NCBI GenBank assembly: GCA_023374045.1
Contig: CM041780.1
Span: 169,566,085 to 169,630,084 of the forward strand
Length of the DNA stretch: 64,000 nucleotides
DNA from: Limonium bicolor
Taxonomy: Eukaryota > Streptophyta > Magnoliopsida > Caryophyllales > Plumbaginaceae
Direction of reading: 5' to 3'
The notes beneath the pieces were generated by a model. It saw only the letters and a list, made by a program, of their open reading frames with translations, was not told where the DNA came from and did no database searches. Below, in pieces: positions 34,001 through 45,783 of the stretch (position 1 is the stretch's first letter; each line of letters starts with the position of its first letter). The translations under genes and the position numbers were made by a program.

Positions 34001-35380
34001 AGCTCTATGAGTACCAGAGTTATGCAACAGAGGCCAGCGAGCCCATGCATCGAATAATGAATATACTTTGTGAATATGAATAAGTGGCTAGTAAACAATG
34101 CCTAGAAGCCTTATAGGCCAGGAACGAAACCGGTAATGAGTTAGATAAACTCCAATGAGAACTCTTGGTTAGGGACTAAACCACCAATATGGCTAAGATC
34201 CTCAACCCAGAACACAGTGTATAATAAACCGCGTGGGGAGTAAACACTTCACGACGGTAGAATGTTTATAGCACAGTGAGTAAGTGATCGATTACGTGGG
34301 CGTAATCCCTTTTTAGGGGGGTAGAGCGTAAAGCTGCTTAGTGTGTTTTACCGTACAAGTGAACGTGAACTATTGTGCATAGCACAAAAATAATTTGTTA
34401 TGATGGTTGGCATGGTTAATAATTGGTTATGATGGTTGGTTTGGTTAAAGGGTGGTAATTGCGCACAGAAGATGCGAAATACTATTGTGGTAGGTATGAC
34501 TACCTTGGTAATGGTTGTGGGTAAGTACAAGTACTAAGGAGTAAATAAACTCCTGGGGAACTAAAGCCCCAATGGTGTGTGTGCGCATAATACCAAATGT
34601 AACACGGTGTATGGTATTTTGATTAAAGACGTGTATATATATAGTGTGGTGATTTATGAAGGGTATGAAACTGACATGGAACCTAGAAAGAATTAGATTC
34701 CCTAGGTAACTTACTTAAAAGCGAATGGAGGTAATGACAGACTAAGTTCTACCCCTTGGAGATGAATGATTATGACTAGAAGGATCAAAAGATAGAAAGT
34801 GGAATATGCTTGAACTAATTGTTGGTTGAAAATGAAGTGGGAGGTGGAACTTGATTTGCATGCGATCAAGGGAAGCCGAACACAAATTGGGGTGGAAGGA
34901 TAGTTCAACACTGATGCTGATCACATCAGGGTTGGATGACTCTTGAAGCTCCCTATGAGTGGTCACAAATAACACCATTAAGAAAGGATGCAAAGAGCAT
35001 AAATTGGACTTGGAGTTGTATTGAATTTTCAAAAGGGTTTTCAATTGGTATTTCCAAAACAGTGGATTGATATTTTGGATAAAGGATTCTCTTGTTTACC
35101 TAACCTGGTAAAGAATATTTTGTAGTACTTGCTCACGAGCTGAGGACGTATGAGCCTTTGTCTTCGGACCGGTGACATGGGAAGTACATATGTTAAAAAA
35201 TTAAGTGAATGTTTTGATCTCCCAAAGGAACGGGGACCAGAAGGTGTCCATCGCGACTGGGTTCTGCGGGGATCACCGTGTATATGTACTCAACATGGGA
35301 CTCGAGCCCATGAAGAGATGGAAAAGGTATTTCTATTGGTTATACATGCTAAGACATGTTGTGTGATAGGTGTAATAAAT

Positions 35381-35650
35381 GTTACTTGGACCATGAGTCT
35401 TGATGTGGTTCAGTTCTGAGTTGATTATGTTACTTGGACCATGAGTCTTGATGTGGTTCAGTTCTGAGTTGATTATGTTACTTGGGCTATGAGTCCAAAG
35501 GTGGTCATGTTACCCAGACCTGAGAGTCTGAGGGTTGTTATGTGAGTACAATACTGTTAAGGTACCCGGACCATTGAGTCCGAGGTAATTATGTGAGAAT
35601 GATATGTATGATGGATGTGTATGTGTACCCGGACCTTCAAGTCCGAGGTT
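35381..35650 (+). repeat. 48-bp tandem repeat plus GGACC...GAGTCC mini-hairpins
   Basis: A 48-bp unit (GTTACTTGGACCATGAGTCT...) is at 35381 and 35429, with a partial third copy at 35477. After it come CGGACCATTGAGTCCG and CGGACCTTCAAGTCCG (about 35568 and 35631). Together there are about six small hairpins in the 270 bp that end about 100 bp before the polypurine tract. Confidence 0.75.
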
Positions 35651-35752
35651 GTGTGTAAGGTGTGTTGGTTATGGAAGTGTTTTATTATACAAGTAATTCC
35701 CGTATTCTAAACTAATGATATGTGGGAAGTGTGAACTTCGGGGACGAAGTTC

Positions 35753-35769
35753 TTTTAAGGGGGGTAGAC
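35753..35769 (+). promoter_or_regulatory. Polypurine tract of the LARD-like element
   Basis: AAGGGGGGTAGAC lies directly before LTR2 at 35770, after the conserved CTTCGGGGACGAAGTTC phrase. This is the expected primer site for plus-strand DNA synthesis. Confidence 0.8.
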
Positions 35770-36295
35770 TGAAATACCCCAAACCTTAATAAGTTGTTTA
35801 AACGTTAAATAATAAATTATTAAGACTAAAAAGAGTCTTAGTAATATTGGTAAACAATTTAAAAGATAAGTAAATACAGTTAAATGCCTTAAAGGCAATA
35901 AAGGGCGAAATATGCTCTAAACTTGGGATGGTCTTGATTAAGACTTAATAAACTTACCAAGACCTTACTTATTTATTAATGAGCCTATTAAATCGATTAC
36001 CAAAGAAAACCGAGCTTGAAAACAAGTTAAAACACAAAATGTGCTTAAAGGAGTCATAAAGCACGTTTTTGAAAAATTGTCTTGTAAATGAGTTTTGAAT
36101 GGCTAAATGTCCATCATTACTCTTTAATTAATATGTGTACTATTATGTGTCACATCTGGAAGTTTAAATTAATGGGAAAGTAAAATTTGCGTTTCTACGT
36201 GTCTTGTTTTAGTGAATAGTAACTAAAATAAGCTAGTTTGTAACTTATGTCAATATAAGAAATTTGATTGATTAATAATGTGTAGGTAACCCCCT

Positions 36296-36306
36296 TATAT
36301 TTAAAT
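36296..36306 (+). promoter_or_regulatory. TATA-like box in LTR2
   Basis: TATATTTAAAT lies between CCCCC and GGGGG runs, about 525 bp into the LTR and about 415 bp before the putative splice donor. It is the best TATA candidate in the U3 part. Confidence 0.45.
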
Positions 36307-36710
36307 GGGGGCGGTTTTGCTTATGGTGAGTCGTCACCCTTGCTTGCTGATTGAACAAATAATGAGTAAATAAGAGAGAGTACTATTTGCTTTATGTAAA
36401 CAAATAATTCCTTAAAGCATTGCAATCAGTGAGTTCTCTTCATTTCCTCCTTGCTGTCTCACGTAGCCAATTCCCTTCCTTTTCTCTTCACGATCGAACA
36501 GCACCAGCACCAACATACAACTTCAAATCCTTGTAACTTCTTGCTCACTTGTCCAAATCTAAAACCGAGACCACCGATCTCTTAGTTTCATCAAGCTCTT
36601 CGACTTAGTCCTTTCAAATCTTCAAGAGCTCCACTTGGTGCCAGAAGGAATCTCCATGGAAGGAGCTTGAGTTCATCTTTTTACGTAGTGTTGTTCTCCT
36701 TTGCTTCAAG

Positions 36711-38854
36711 GTAAGGAACTCAAACAAAATGGTGTTTTCTCCCTGTTTTACGTTAAGCAAAATAGCTTAGAATTCCTTGGAAAATGAACGTACGTTGTCT
36801 ACTGAAACTACCTAAAGAGCCAATGGTAAATGACTTAGAAAAATGTTCTCAAAAGACTAGTAAAGGACATACGTAATGCTGTTGTATTGCAGGTGAAAGG
36901 CAAATATATTGTGGGAAATTCAGTGTTTAAGATTATTGCATTTTAAGAGCCTAAGTGCTACGCAAATTTAATTGTACACTATGTTGTTATGTGGTGTATA
37001 TTGATGAAGTTTTGAGTATAAGAGTGTACGTAAATCATTTGGGGGGAAGCTATACATTTGATGGGTGTAAACAACTCACGCAGCAGGACATGAAAAATTG
37101 CAGTACGTCAAATTCTGTAGGTGGGTCCGGGACCTAGGTCATGGGTCATGTCCCGGACCATATATCAAAAAAAGACCGTGAGTTATACATAATTTTAGGT
37201 CCGGGACCTGGGTTAAGGTTAAGGACCCGGACCAAGCATTTAAAAAAGGCCGAGAGTGGTAATATGTTGTGGTCCGGGACTTAAGGAAGTACAAGGTCCC
37301 GGACCACCCTGCTAAATACGCCGAAGGTTTTCCTAATGTGTTGGTCCGGGACTTAAGGTAAGGACCAAGTCCCGGACCACTCTAAAAATGTTGTTTAAGG
37401 TGTGAAAATGATGTGTAATGATGGGATTGATAAGTAATGATGTTATAAGGATGTTAAGGATATGTTAGGTGAGTTGTAATGAAAATTTGGTGGGTGAAAG
37501 GTTAAGGAAAAATGGAAGAGAAAAACAAGTTTAAAATGCAAAGGTATTTAACTAGTTAACGGGGTTGAATCATGGTCTTTCGACGTTACACAAACATATT
37601 ACCCCAATGTTAATGAAGGTAACTTTAATGTACCAGTTGTTCGAGAGTTGTTCGAGGAACGTAAGTGGACATGGTAGAGTGGACTCCGGCGACAGGTATG
37701 GTTTTCTTGCAACCTGTGTCCTACCGGATTACACCGGCTTGTATGCCAATGTGTTTTTCTGTGTGTTTGCCACCTTGTAAGATAAAACATGAAATGAGTT
37801 TATAGTAATTCATTTATGTGGCGAATCTGGCCTCCGATACCGTTTAACCTCAATAAGTGTTAAACCTTAACTAACTAGAACTAGGAACACATGAGAGATC
37901 GGTATTCGGAGTTAACGGCCCAAACCTTGGGAACGTTCTAACCACGGCTATGCGTGAGTTAGTTGTGTATGGTTATTGTTTGCAAGTGTGTGAATCTCTC
38001 TTGCGTGTTTAACTCGGTTTAAAACCGTATGGTGTGTGGATGTGATAGGTTCCTCAAAGGAGCTCTAACTACTTAATTATAAGAATACGTGTACTAATGG
38101 GGGGTGAGGAGTCCGGTCATGTTCCGGCCACGCGTGTGATGGACGGGAGTCGATGTCATACCCGGTTCGACTCTCTTGGTGTATGTTATGGTTGTTTACT
38201 CATTGGGTTTCCAATCTTCCCTTTAGCTTAACCAAAGCTATATTACTGACTCACGTCGGGCCACAGGGGCATACAATGGTTGTACTTGTGTTTGTGTGGT
38301 GTGTTCGGATCACCAAATCCGATCCACCTTTAGGAAGGTTACTCGCCCGACTATAAGGACGGTAGCGAGTGTTATGTAACGAGCTTAGTATGAGGTTGGC
38401 TACAATCTCCAGGCTCATTATGTATATTAACAATGGTGGAAGGTTCCTAGTACGAACCATGTTATAGTGTTGTGTGTTTAAGTTGTCATGGACTATGGAT
38501 GTGAATTCCGGTTAATAATAGGAGGTGTTTAAGGATAGTGCGATTGATGGGTAAATGGCGTTTGTTAAGGAAGTAACTCCGTCAAGAGGAGAGCCACTCT
38601 AGGGTTAAAGGTAACAATGTTGATTTGTTATGTGTGGATGTGTGGACGTGTTGGTTGTTTGTTGAACCCTGTAGTTGGGTGTATGCAATGTGTTGTGTGT
38701 TTATGGTTTACATGCAGGATTTAAATATAATCAACAGCATGCTAAGACGACAATTAGTTGTGCGTGGCCCGGTAGCATGCGGGCTGCGGGATTACCATAC
38801 CAGCAAAGGTGCTGAGCCCCTGGGGGCCACCCTTTTCTCCTTTTTCTATTTCAG
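36711..38854 (+). other. Putative intron inside LTR2 (2144 nt)
   Basis: Same donor and acceptor as in LTR1 (CTTCAAG|GTAAGG and TTTCTATTTCAG|GTAC). Its presence in both LTR copies follows from their duplication; the independent evidence is conservation in other LTR families. Confidence 0.45.
37118..37385 (+). repeat. Hairpin array in LTR2, four units
   Basis: Copy of the LTR1 array, with a one-base loss in the third loop and otherwise intact stems. Confidence 0.85.
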
Positions 38855-39216
38855 GTACAAGGAGCTGGAAGCCGTTCGAGAGTAGGACGGGGTAGATGTT
38901 TGTACATTGGTAGCCCTTAGTGGTGTATGTATTGTAGGTGTAGTAAGACCGAATTGTTATCGGCATTGGTTAATGAATACTCGGTACAGTGGGGGATGTA
39001 TATGTAAATAATTGTTGGAAATGGAATCAGGATTGTATGGTGTAGTTGCTCGGGGATATAGTCCATCAGACCGATACAATATGTTTGTATTAGCCTTGTT
39101 AGCCACGTGGGTGGTTAACGGCGTGTAACACCAACGGATTAAGTAATGTGATGGTTTATGTTTCCGCTGCAGATGGTTATAAAGTGCGACGTTGTGGATG
39201 GGGTGTTACATATTTA

Positions 39217-42200
39217 CTTCTCTAGAAGAAAAGGTGGAGGATCCGGAAGTTAACGCCATGCTGGCGTACGTAGAAAAAGGAAAAGCAGGCTATCAAGCCT
39301 ACCGGCCACCAATCGAAATACTTGACAGAAAACCTCAAAATCAATTCCGTCAATAGAACAACCACCAGAGCTCGAGCTTAAAGAGTTACCTTCTAAACTC
39401 AAGTATGCCTTCTTAGCTGAAGATGACCATTTGCCTGTCATTATTTCCTCTTCTCTGAATTCCGGGGAGGAAACGAGGTTACTTGAGATATTAAAGAAGC
39501 ACAAGACAGCAATCGGGTGGACTATTGCTGATATCAAAGGAATTGATCCCTCATATTGCACGCACCACATCTATATGGAGGAAAACTACAAGCCTATCAG
39601 GCAACCCCAACGTCGGCTAAACCCTAACCTCAAGGAGGTAGTTAAAAAGGAGGTTCTGAAACTCCTTGACGCGAACATCATTTATCCTATTTCTGACAGT
39701 CCATGGGTCAGTCCTGTTCAAGTTGTCCCGAAGAAAGGGGGCATCGAAGCTGTTATAAATGATAAGGGAGAGGCTATCCCTCAAAGAAAGATCACAGGTT
39801 GGCGCATGTGTATCGACTATCGGCGTTTAAACTTGGCAACAGAAGGATCATTTCCCTCTCCCCTTTATCGACCAGATGTTGGAGCGACTAGCAGGGCAAG
39901 AGTACTACTGTTTTCTAGATGGGTTCTCAGGGTATTTCCAAATACCAATCGCACCAGAGGACCAGGACAAGACAACCTTCACTTGTCCATACGGTACCTT
40001 TGCATACAGACGAATGCCTTTCGGCCTATGCAATGCCCCTGCTACCTTCCAGAGATGTATGCAAGCAATATTTGCTGATTGCATCGAGCAGAGCATAGAA
40101 GTCTTTATGGATGACTTCTCGGTCTGTGGCTCTAGTTTCGATAAATGCTTGGCACAACTTGATTTGATCCTAGGACGGTGTGAGGATACAAATCTCGTTT
40201 TAAACTGGGAGAAATGTCATTTTATGGTCAAGGACGGGATTGTCCTTGGACATAAAATATCAGCTAAAGGAATAGAGGTGGATAAAGCCAAGGTAGAGGT
40301 TATCGAGAAGTTACCGGCACCAACTACTGTTAGAGACATACGAGCATTTCTAGGGCATGCATGATTCTATCGGCAGTTTATACAAGACTTCTAAAAAATC
40401 AGCAAACCATTGACCGACCTGCTACAGAAAGATGCTCCGTTTCATTTTGATGAAAGGTGTTCAGCTGCTTTCAAAACTATAACACAAAAATTGGTATCAG
40501 CACCTGTTGTCATACCACCTGACTGGTCTCTTCCGTTTGAGATCATGTGTGATGCAAGTGACTACGCCGTGGGGGCAGCTCTATGCCAGAAAAAAGAGAA
40601 AATTTTGAGAGTGATTGCTTATGCCAGCAGGACACTAAACGACGCCCAAAAAAACTATACGACCACTGAAACAGAACTTCTGGCTATAGTTTTCTCCCTT
40701 GATAAGTTCAGGTCGTACTTATGGGGAAGCAAAGTCATAGTGCACACAGACCACTCCGCTCTCAAATACTTATTTACAAAACAAGAAGCCAAGCCTCGCT
40801 TGTTGCGCTGGATTCTTCTACTGCAAGAGTTTGACATCGAAGTCAAAGATAAGAGCGGAAAATTGAATGTCGTCGCTGACCATCTCTCTAGATTGGTAAC
40901 TCCTACGGATAGTGTGCCTATCAACGAATTCTTCCCCGATGAGACTGTCTTCTCAATCACCAAGGTACAGGAGCCATGGTATGCGGACCTGGCCAATTAT
41001 TAGTCTCTGGAACAGTACCCTATGATTTATCTTACTCCCAGAAGAAGAAATTTCTTTTTGACTCAAAGCATTATTTCTGGGAGGATCCGTATTTGTTCCG
41101 AGTTTGTGCTGATGGGTTGATTCGACTATGTCTCCCGGAAGATGAGGTTTCAAGCGTCATACGTTTTTGTCACTCACGGGAAGCCGGAGGTCACCATGGA
41201 CCCACAAGGACCGCTGCTAAGATCCTGGCCTCAGGATTTTATTGGCCGACCCTTCACAAAGATGTTTACCAATTCTGCAAGCAATGTGATAATTGTCAGA
41301 GAATGGGTAACACGTCTAGGAGACATGAAATGCCACAACAGGGAATACTAGAAGTAGAGCTCTTTGATTGTTGGGGCATCGATTTTATGGGGACCGTTCC
41401 CTTCCTCGCAGGGCCACCAATATGTTTTAGTGGCAGTGGATTACATGTCAAATGGGTAGAAGCCATACCCTGTCATCATGCTGATGCAAAGACAGTAACC
41501 AGGTTCCTTAAGAAGCACATCTTTACCCGTTTTGGCGTGCCTAGAATTATTATCAGTGACGGAGGATCTCACTTCTGCAACCGTTCATTTGAAGCGCTTA
41601 TGGGTAAGTACGGGGTACGTCACAAGGTAGCTTTACCTTATCACCCCCAGACAAACGGCCAAGCAGAAGTTTCGAACCGTGAGTTAAAATGGATTCTCCA
41701 TAAGACGGTTAACTCATCACGAAAGGATTGGGCACTTAAGCTGGATGATGCGCTTTGGGCTTACCGCACTGCATTCAAGACTCCCATCGGGATGTCTCCT
41801 TTTAAGCTTGTCTATGGGAAAGCATGCCACCTGCCTGTAGAGCTGGAACATAAGGCATATTGGGCAATCAAGGCCTTAAACTTTGACATGACTTCTGCAG
41901 GAGAGAAAAGGAAATTCCAACTTTCCGAGTTAGAAGAACTGAGAGATCAGGCTTACCAGAATGCTAAGATTTATAAGGAGCGCACCAAGAAGTTCCATGA
42001 CAGGATGATCCTCAAGAGGGACTTCGAAATTGGTGATTGGGTTCTCCTATATAACTCTAGATTAAGGATCTTCCCTGGGAAACTCAAGTCTCATTGGGCC
42101 GGCCCTTTCCAGATTGTTAGTGTGACTCCATACGGTGCCTTTGAACTCCAGAACAAACAAGGCGAAACTTTCAAGGTCAACGGGGCACGTCTTAAAAGGT

Positions 42201-42295
42201 ATAATTCTCATTCTGATATTTCAACTGACCTATCGACAAATTATCTTGTCCAACAACAGCAGGACAACTCGCCCTCAAACTCTTCTCCAAACTAA
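39217..42295 (+). pseudogene. Athila-type Ty3/gypsy pol remnant: reverse transcriptase, RNase H, integrase
   Basis: Order: reverse transcriptase (39431-40364, active-site FMDD at 40104-40115), RNase H (40410-41003, with [17 protein letters not shown] and HTDHSAL) and integrase (41003-42295). The integrase has the H-H-C-C finger ending CKQCDNCQ, and catalytic Asp, Asp and Glu at 41381, 41558 and 41666 (Asp-35-Glu spacing). The reverse transcriptase N-terminal phrase (ELELKELPSKLKYAFL) is Athila-lineage. Breaks: frame change near 39850, TGA at 40362-40364, a stop near 40393, TAG at 41001-41003, and paired frame changes at about 41395-41445. Gag and protease are absent; the 5' side starts abruptly next to LTR2. 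The element is inactive as it stands. Confidence 0.85.
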
Positions 42296-43418
42296 AGCTT
42301 GGTCAAATACGTCTAGCTAGAGACGTTAAACCCGGGCAGCTTGGTGGGAGGCAACCCACTATCTATCTTTTGTCTTTCCTTTAATTTAATGTTGTTTTCT
42401 TTTTTGTACTATATTTCCCTTTTATTTGTTATAATAAAATGTAGGTTTCACTTGAGTTCTTCTCGCTGTGTAGAATATTCTTTACAGGTTCATTCATGAC
42501 ATTCCACAGCTGCACTCAAGTGTGGGGGAGCTCTACACACTCTACGAAATCTGGGGAGTACACTCTTTCCTTTATTAATTGCATGCCCTATTAATTTAAT
42601 TCCATCTACGCAATGAGGGCATTGCTTGAGTTTAAGTGTGGGGGAAGAACCTTTTCAGGGCATTTTGTGCTTAAATTGTTAAATCTCTATGCTTATCTTG
42701 CATTTGTTCTCTCTGCTTATTGCATTTGTTCAAAAATTAAAATTATGTACCCTGCTAATGTAGGTTGTTCTCTTTAAAAACAAATACTGTTATGATTTGT
42801 GGGATAAATGGTACAAATTTTAAAATTTTCATTTGATTACTTTTGAGGAGCATTTTTCTTATGCGATGTGACCAAATAATCTGCAAATGGGTGGATTTTA
42901 TTGCTCAGGGTTTTTCTGTCTTCTACTCTTAGGGATTGCTAAGGGGTACTTATCTGTTTAAAAAAGAAAGAATAATACAAAAAAAAGGGACTTGCGAGAC
43001 ACCATTGGTAACCAACAAAGAGAGTTGAGTGTTCTTGAATACAAGGCGTTATGCCTACATTTTCTCATCCCTTATGCAAAAGTGAAGCAAATGCATAAAT
43101 CTTTTCTTCCTTTTGTTTTCTCCTCAATGCCCATTCTTGAGAGAAGTTGGCCATGGTAAAAGTTCTCGGAGTCACCTAAACAAAAGAAACATTGGAGTAC
43201 CTTAGATCATACCCCGAAACTCTATATTTTGTTTTTACCCTGAGCACACCTATGCCACCAGCAGATAATTTTTCACACTCCTCAATAAGTTAAAAAGATC
43301 ATGATTGTTCACCTCTTTATCCTACCTTCATAATAATATTTGTTAGTATTGAGCATTTCCTACTTGCTTAGGTACGTGGTTTTGCTTGAGGACAAGCAAA
43401 AACATAAGTGTGGGGGTG
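42296..43418 (+). other. Athila 3' untranslated region with polypurine tract
   Basis: Contains the Athila/Tat phrases TTGGTGGGAGGCAACCCA (42340-42358), repeated AAGTGTGGGGGA blocks (about 42522, 42632, 43406), and GCTTGAGGACAAGCAAA (43384-43400) before the LTR. The AAGTGTGGGGGTG run at 43406-43418 is the polypurine tract. No env-like frame is seen. Confidence 0.7.
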
Positions 43419-45078
43419 TGATAAGTGTCCAAATGAGCATGTTTTATAGGTGTATTTCATATATAATATTAGCACTTTTTCTTGCTCATTTCTCCACTTC
43501 GGTTAGTTTTCCTCTAGTTTATGTTTTATTGTTTATCTCACAAATTTATTGGTTTAACATGAGGAAAACCTAGCTGGGAGTAAAGTAGATGAAGAGACGA
43601 ACGCATAGACACAAACGGCTCAGAAAACGGAGTCGAAACGAAGAATCTAGAGCCGGTCGAAGTTTGAAGGAAAATAGGTCACGACCACACTGTGTCCGCG
43701 TAAGGACAGGCGGACAGGGAGGCGGTCAATACTTGTGACCGCATGGTAACCGCCTAGTATGGGGCGGACGCCATGCGGACCAACATAAGGAACCGCCTAG
43801 TATGGGGCAGACGCCATGCAGACCAACATAAGGAACCGCCTAGCTAGAGGCGGACGTGAGTGCGGACAAGACTAAGACGTCCGCATGGATTGAGGCGGAC
43901 GCCAATGCGGACGTGACTAAAAATCAGTCGTGAACAGTTTTCTTCTTCTTCGCGCCGACTGTCTGCAACTCGCCATATCCATCTACTCCGCCTACCTTAA
44001 TTCTCTCACGCGTTTCGGCTCTGTCCCCTGCAATTAATGAGCAATCAATGAAGCAATCAATCGCCAATCAATTCCTCCACTCCAGACAACCTCTTCCCTT
44101 CCTCTATATATACTCAGCTACTGCAACCTTAAACAGGTGTACGGAGAAAACTAGAAAATCAAACCATCGCTCACCTCATTCCATTCTCTTCCAGTAAATC
44201 TCTCCCGTACATCACAACACACCATTCAGTCCCCAGAACTCAAACTCTCCAATTCACTCATTCCACATACAATAACCTACGTACATGTTCCACTCTTTGT
44301 TCTCTTCATTTCTCCATTCACCATTCACGCCTCCGTATTATTATTACGTCCAACCTCTGTCTGACTTATTACCAGTTAATATGTCAGGCTAAGGAGGATT
44401 TGCTCGGGGTGAAGGTTTAGCTTTAGTCTGTTTATTATGTAATCAATATTCTACCGGTTAAAATAAATACAGTTTGTTACGTTAAAAGTTTATCACTCGC
44501 CATTTTAATAAATTACATGAATTTATTGAAATGCTTTCCAAAGTCTATTTTGATCAGACTGGTGATAAATAGACAGGTTAATTAAGCCGTAAATCTGGAG
44601 AAAGCTTATTATGATTTAATAGGTTAGTATTTTCAGATGCAATTATAATTCCTCGAATTTAACGTCCGTTTACATAAGTATTGCTCGAACCTTGATTAGA
44701 CCGAGCATTTTCTGGTAAACGAGTTCTTATGAGTCTATGAATTAGTCCTTAAGATAATAACAGGAATTTTGCCAAACTATTATATTAAACCGGTAGAGAT
44801 AGCATAATTAATCAGATTATATAAACCTGAACCCGGAGTTCCATTTAATTCATCTTTACTCAGTTATCTTTTCTGCTATTTAATTTCTCTAAAACAAGTC
44901 AATTAACTTCCCCCCTTTTGTGACAAGCTTAGGAACTATTTTATCTCGCTATAAGTCCCACGGTTTGACCCCGACCGCTTCTGTTTTACTATACTACTGT
45001 GACCGGGTTTTATTTGCAGCCCGACGGATATTTTGAGTTTTAATTTCTTTTCTTTTATTAATTACACCAGTTCTAACA
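43419..45078 (+). repeat. Athila 3' LTR (LTR A), 1660 bp
   Basis: TGATAAGTG at 43419 to TTCTAACA at 45078. The U5-side half (44400-45078) is homologous to the LTR at 47095, while the U3 side differs. TATA candidate CTATATATA at about 44104 with a CAACC start region about 25 bp on. Contains a 43-bp tandem repeat. Confidence 0.8.
43748..43915 (+). repeat. 43-bp tandem repeat in LTR A
   Basis: AACCGCCTAGTATGGGGCGG starts at 43748, 43791 and 43834 (exact 43-bp period). It then degrades into related GCGGAC phrases. GC-rich against an AT-rich surrounding. Confidence 0.85.
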
Positions 45079-45106
45079 ACTCACGATATAAACAGTCTGC
45101 ACTAAG

Positions 45107-45783
45107 CAGGTCATCCCAGCTGATCTTCTACAGGACCCTCGCGAGAGAGTCCTGTTCGCGCTTCTGGTGGCCAATGTCACACCACGGCGCTCTTCTGACC
45201 TCAACCAATCCGACTGCTATTTTCTCCAAGCAGTCATGAACCCCTCTTTGCTGGAGCTGCTGCACTCACATATCTACCCAGCGTTTTACATCAGCATTTG
45301 GGCTACATCATCGAGCATAAGGACCATCACAGGCTGGGATTCCCTATAATGATCTGCCACTTCCTCAGGCAGCAGGGAGTCAACTTAGCCGAGGAGGGTC
45401 GTTCCACTTCTAGGACACCCATTGACATGAGCACCATGAAGAGGATGCGATTTGAATATGATGGAAATGAGTGGGTTAAGCAAGCATGTCCGCGTACTCA
45501 GAAGCGACAGAGAGATGTAGGAGAGGGACCATCAGAGCCAGCCCCTGGTTCCACTACAGCAGAGGAGCAGCAGTATGCTGCATTCCCATCACCCAGGAGC
45601 GGGTATGTGACATGGGATGAGTTCGAGCAGAGACAGCAGCAGATGGAGCAGTCCTTCCAGGCTGAGATCGAGCGCAGACAGCAGCAGATGGAGCAGAGAT
45701 ACCTAGCTGAGATCACTCAGCTTCGGGAGCAGGCACGACGATCTCAGGATAATTACGAGGCTCTGCTCCATGACTTCCAGTAG
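45107..45783 (+). pseudogene. Athila-like extra ORF (C-terminal part) with coiled coil
   Basis: Two overlapping frames, one from about 45107 to 45300 (DLLQDPRERVLFALLVANV...) and one from 45298 to 45783, read as one product with a frame change near 45290. The second has HHRLGFPIMICHFLRQQGVNL, a phrase like that of the extra plant-retrotransposon ORF found in Athila/Tat-type elements. It then has an EQRQQQMEQ/ERRQQQMEQ repeat and a heptad-like coiled coil (about residues 105-160 of the second frame). Stop is at 45781-45783. The function is unknown; env-like or structural roles have been proposed for this class. The 5' portion is missing at the junction with LTR A. Confidence 0.55.

Larger units (their letters stand above)
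31009..35769 (+). other. LARD-like interior, 4.76 kb, non-coding
   Basis: No frame above about 140 codons and no retroelement protein motif on either strand. The region has moderate GC and many purine-rich phrases. It includes a block shared with the LTR at 51693 (33473-33530) and a hairpin-rich tandem region near the 3' end (35381-35650). An interior that is this long and has no coding trace is a LARD hallmark. Confidence 0.7.
28331..39210 (+). mobile_element. LARD-like non-coding LTR retrotransposon
   Basis: Two near-identical LTRs (28331-30991, 5' part lost in the gap, and 35770-39210) bracket a 4.8-kb interior. A primer site at 30997-31008 and a polypurine tract before 35770 are present. 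The interior has no frame matching gag, protease, reverse transcriptase or integrase, so the element fits a LARD (large retrotransposon derivative). The termini TGAAATACCCC...GGGGTGTTACA and the sequence ACTTCGGGGACGAAGTTC just before the polypurine tract resemble Del/Tekay chromoviruses, which may supply the proteins in trans. Confidence 0.8.
35770..39210 (+). repeat. LTR2 (3' LTR) of the LARD-like element, complete 3441 bp
   Basis: TGAAATACCCC at 35770 to GGGGTGTTACA at 39210. Contains the TATA-like TATATTTAAAT at 36296, donor at 36711, hairpin array 37120-37385, GCTGAGCCCC block 38812-38830, and acceptor ending at 38854. Followed by TATTT, a candidate target duplication whose partner lies in the gap. 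Confidence 0.9.

Noticed and set aside
35150..35419. 89-codon plus-strand frame in the LARD interior
   Set aside because: No family motif; it overlaps the 48-bp repeat and hairpin cluster and is probably chance.
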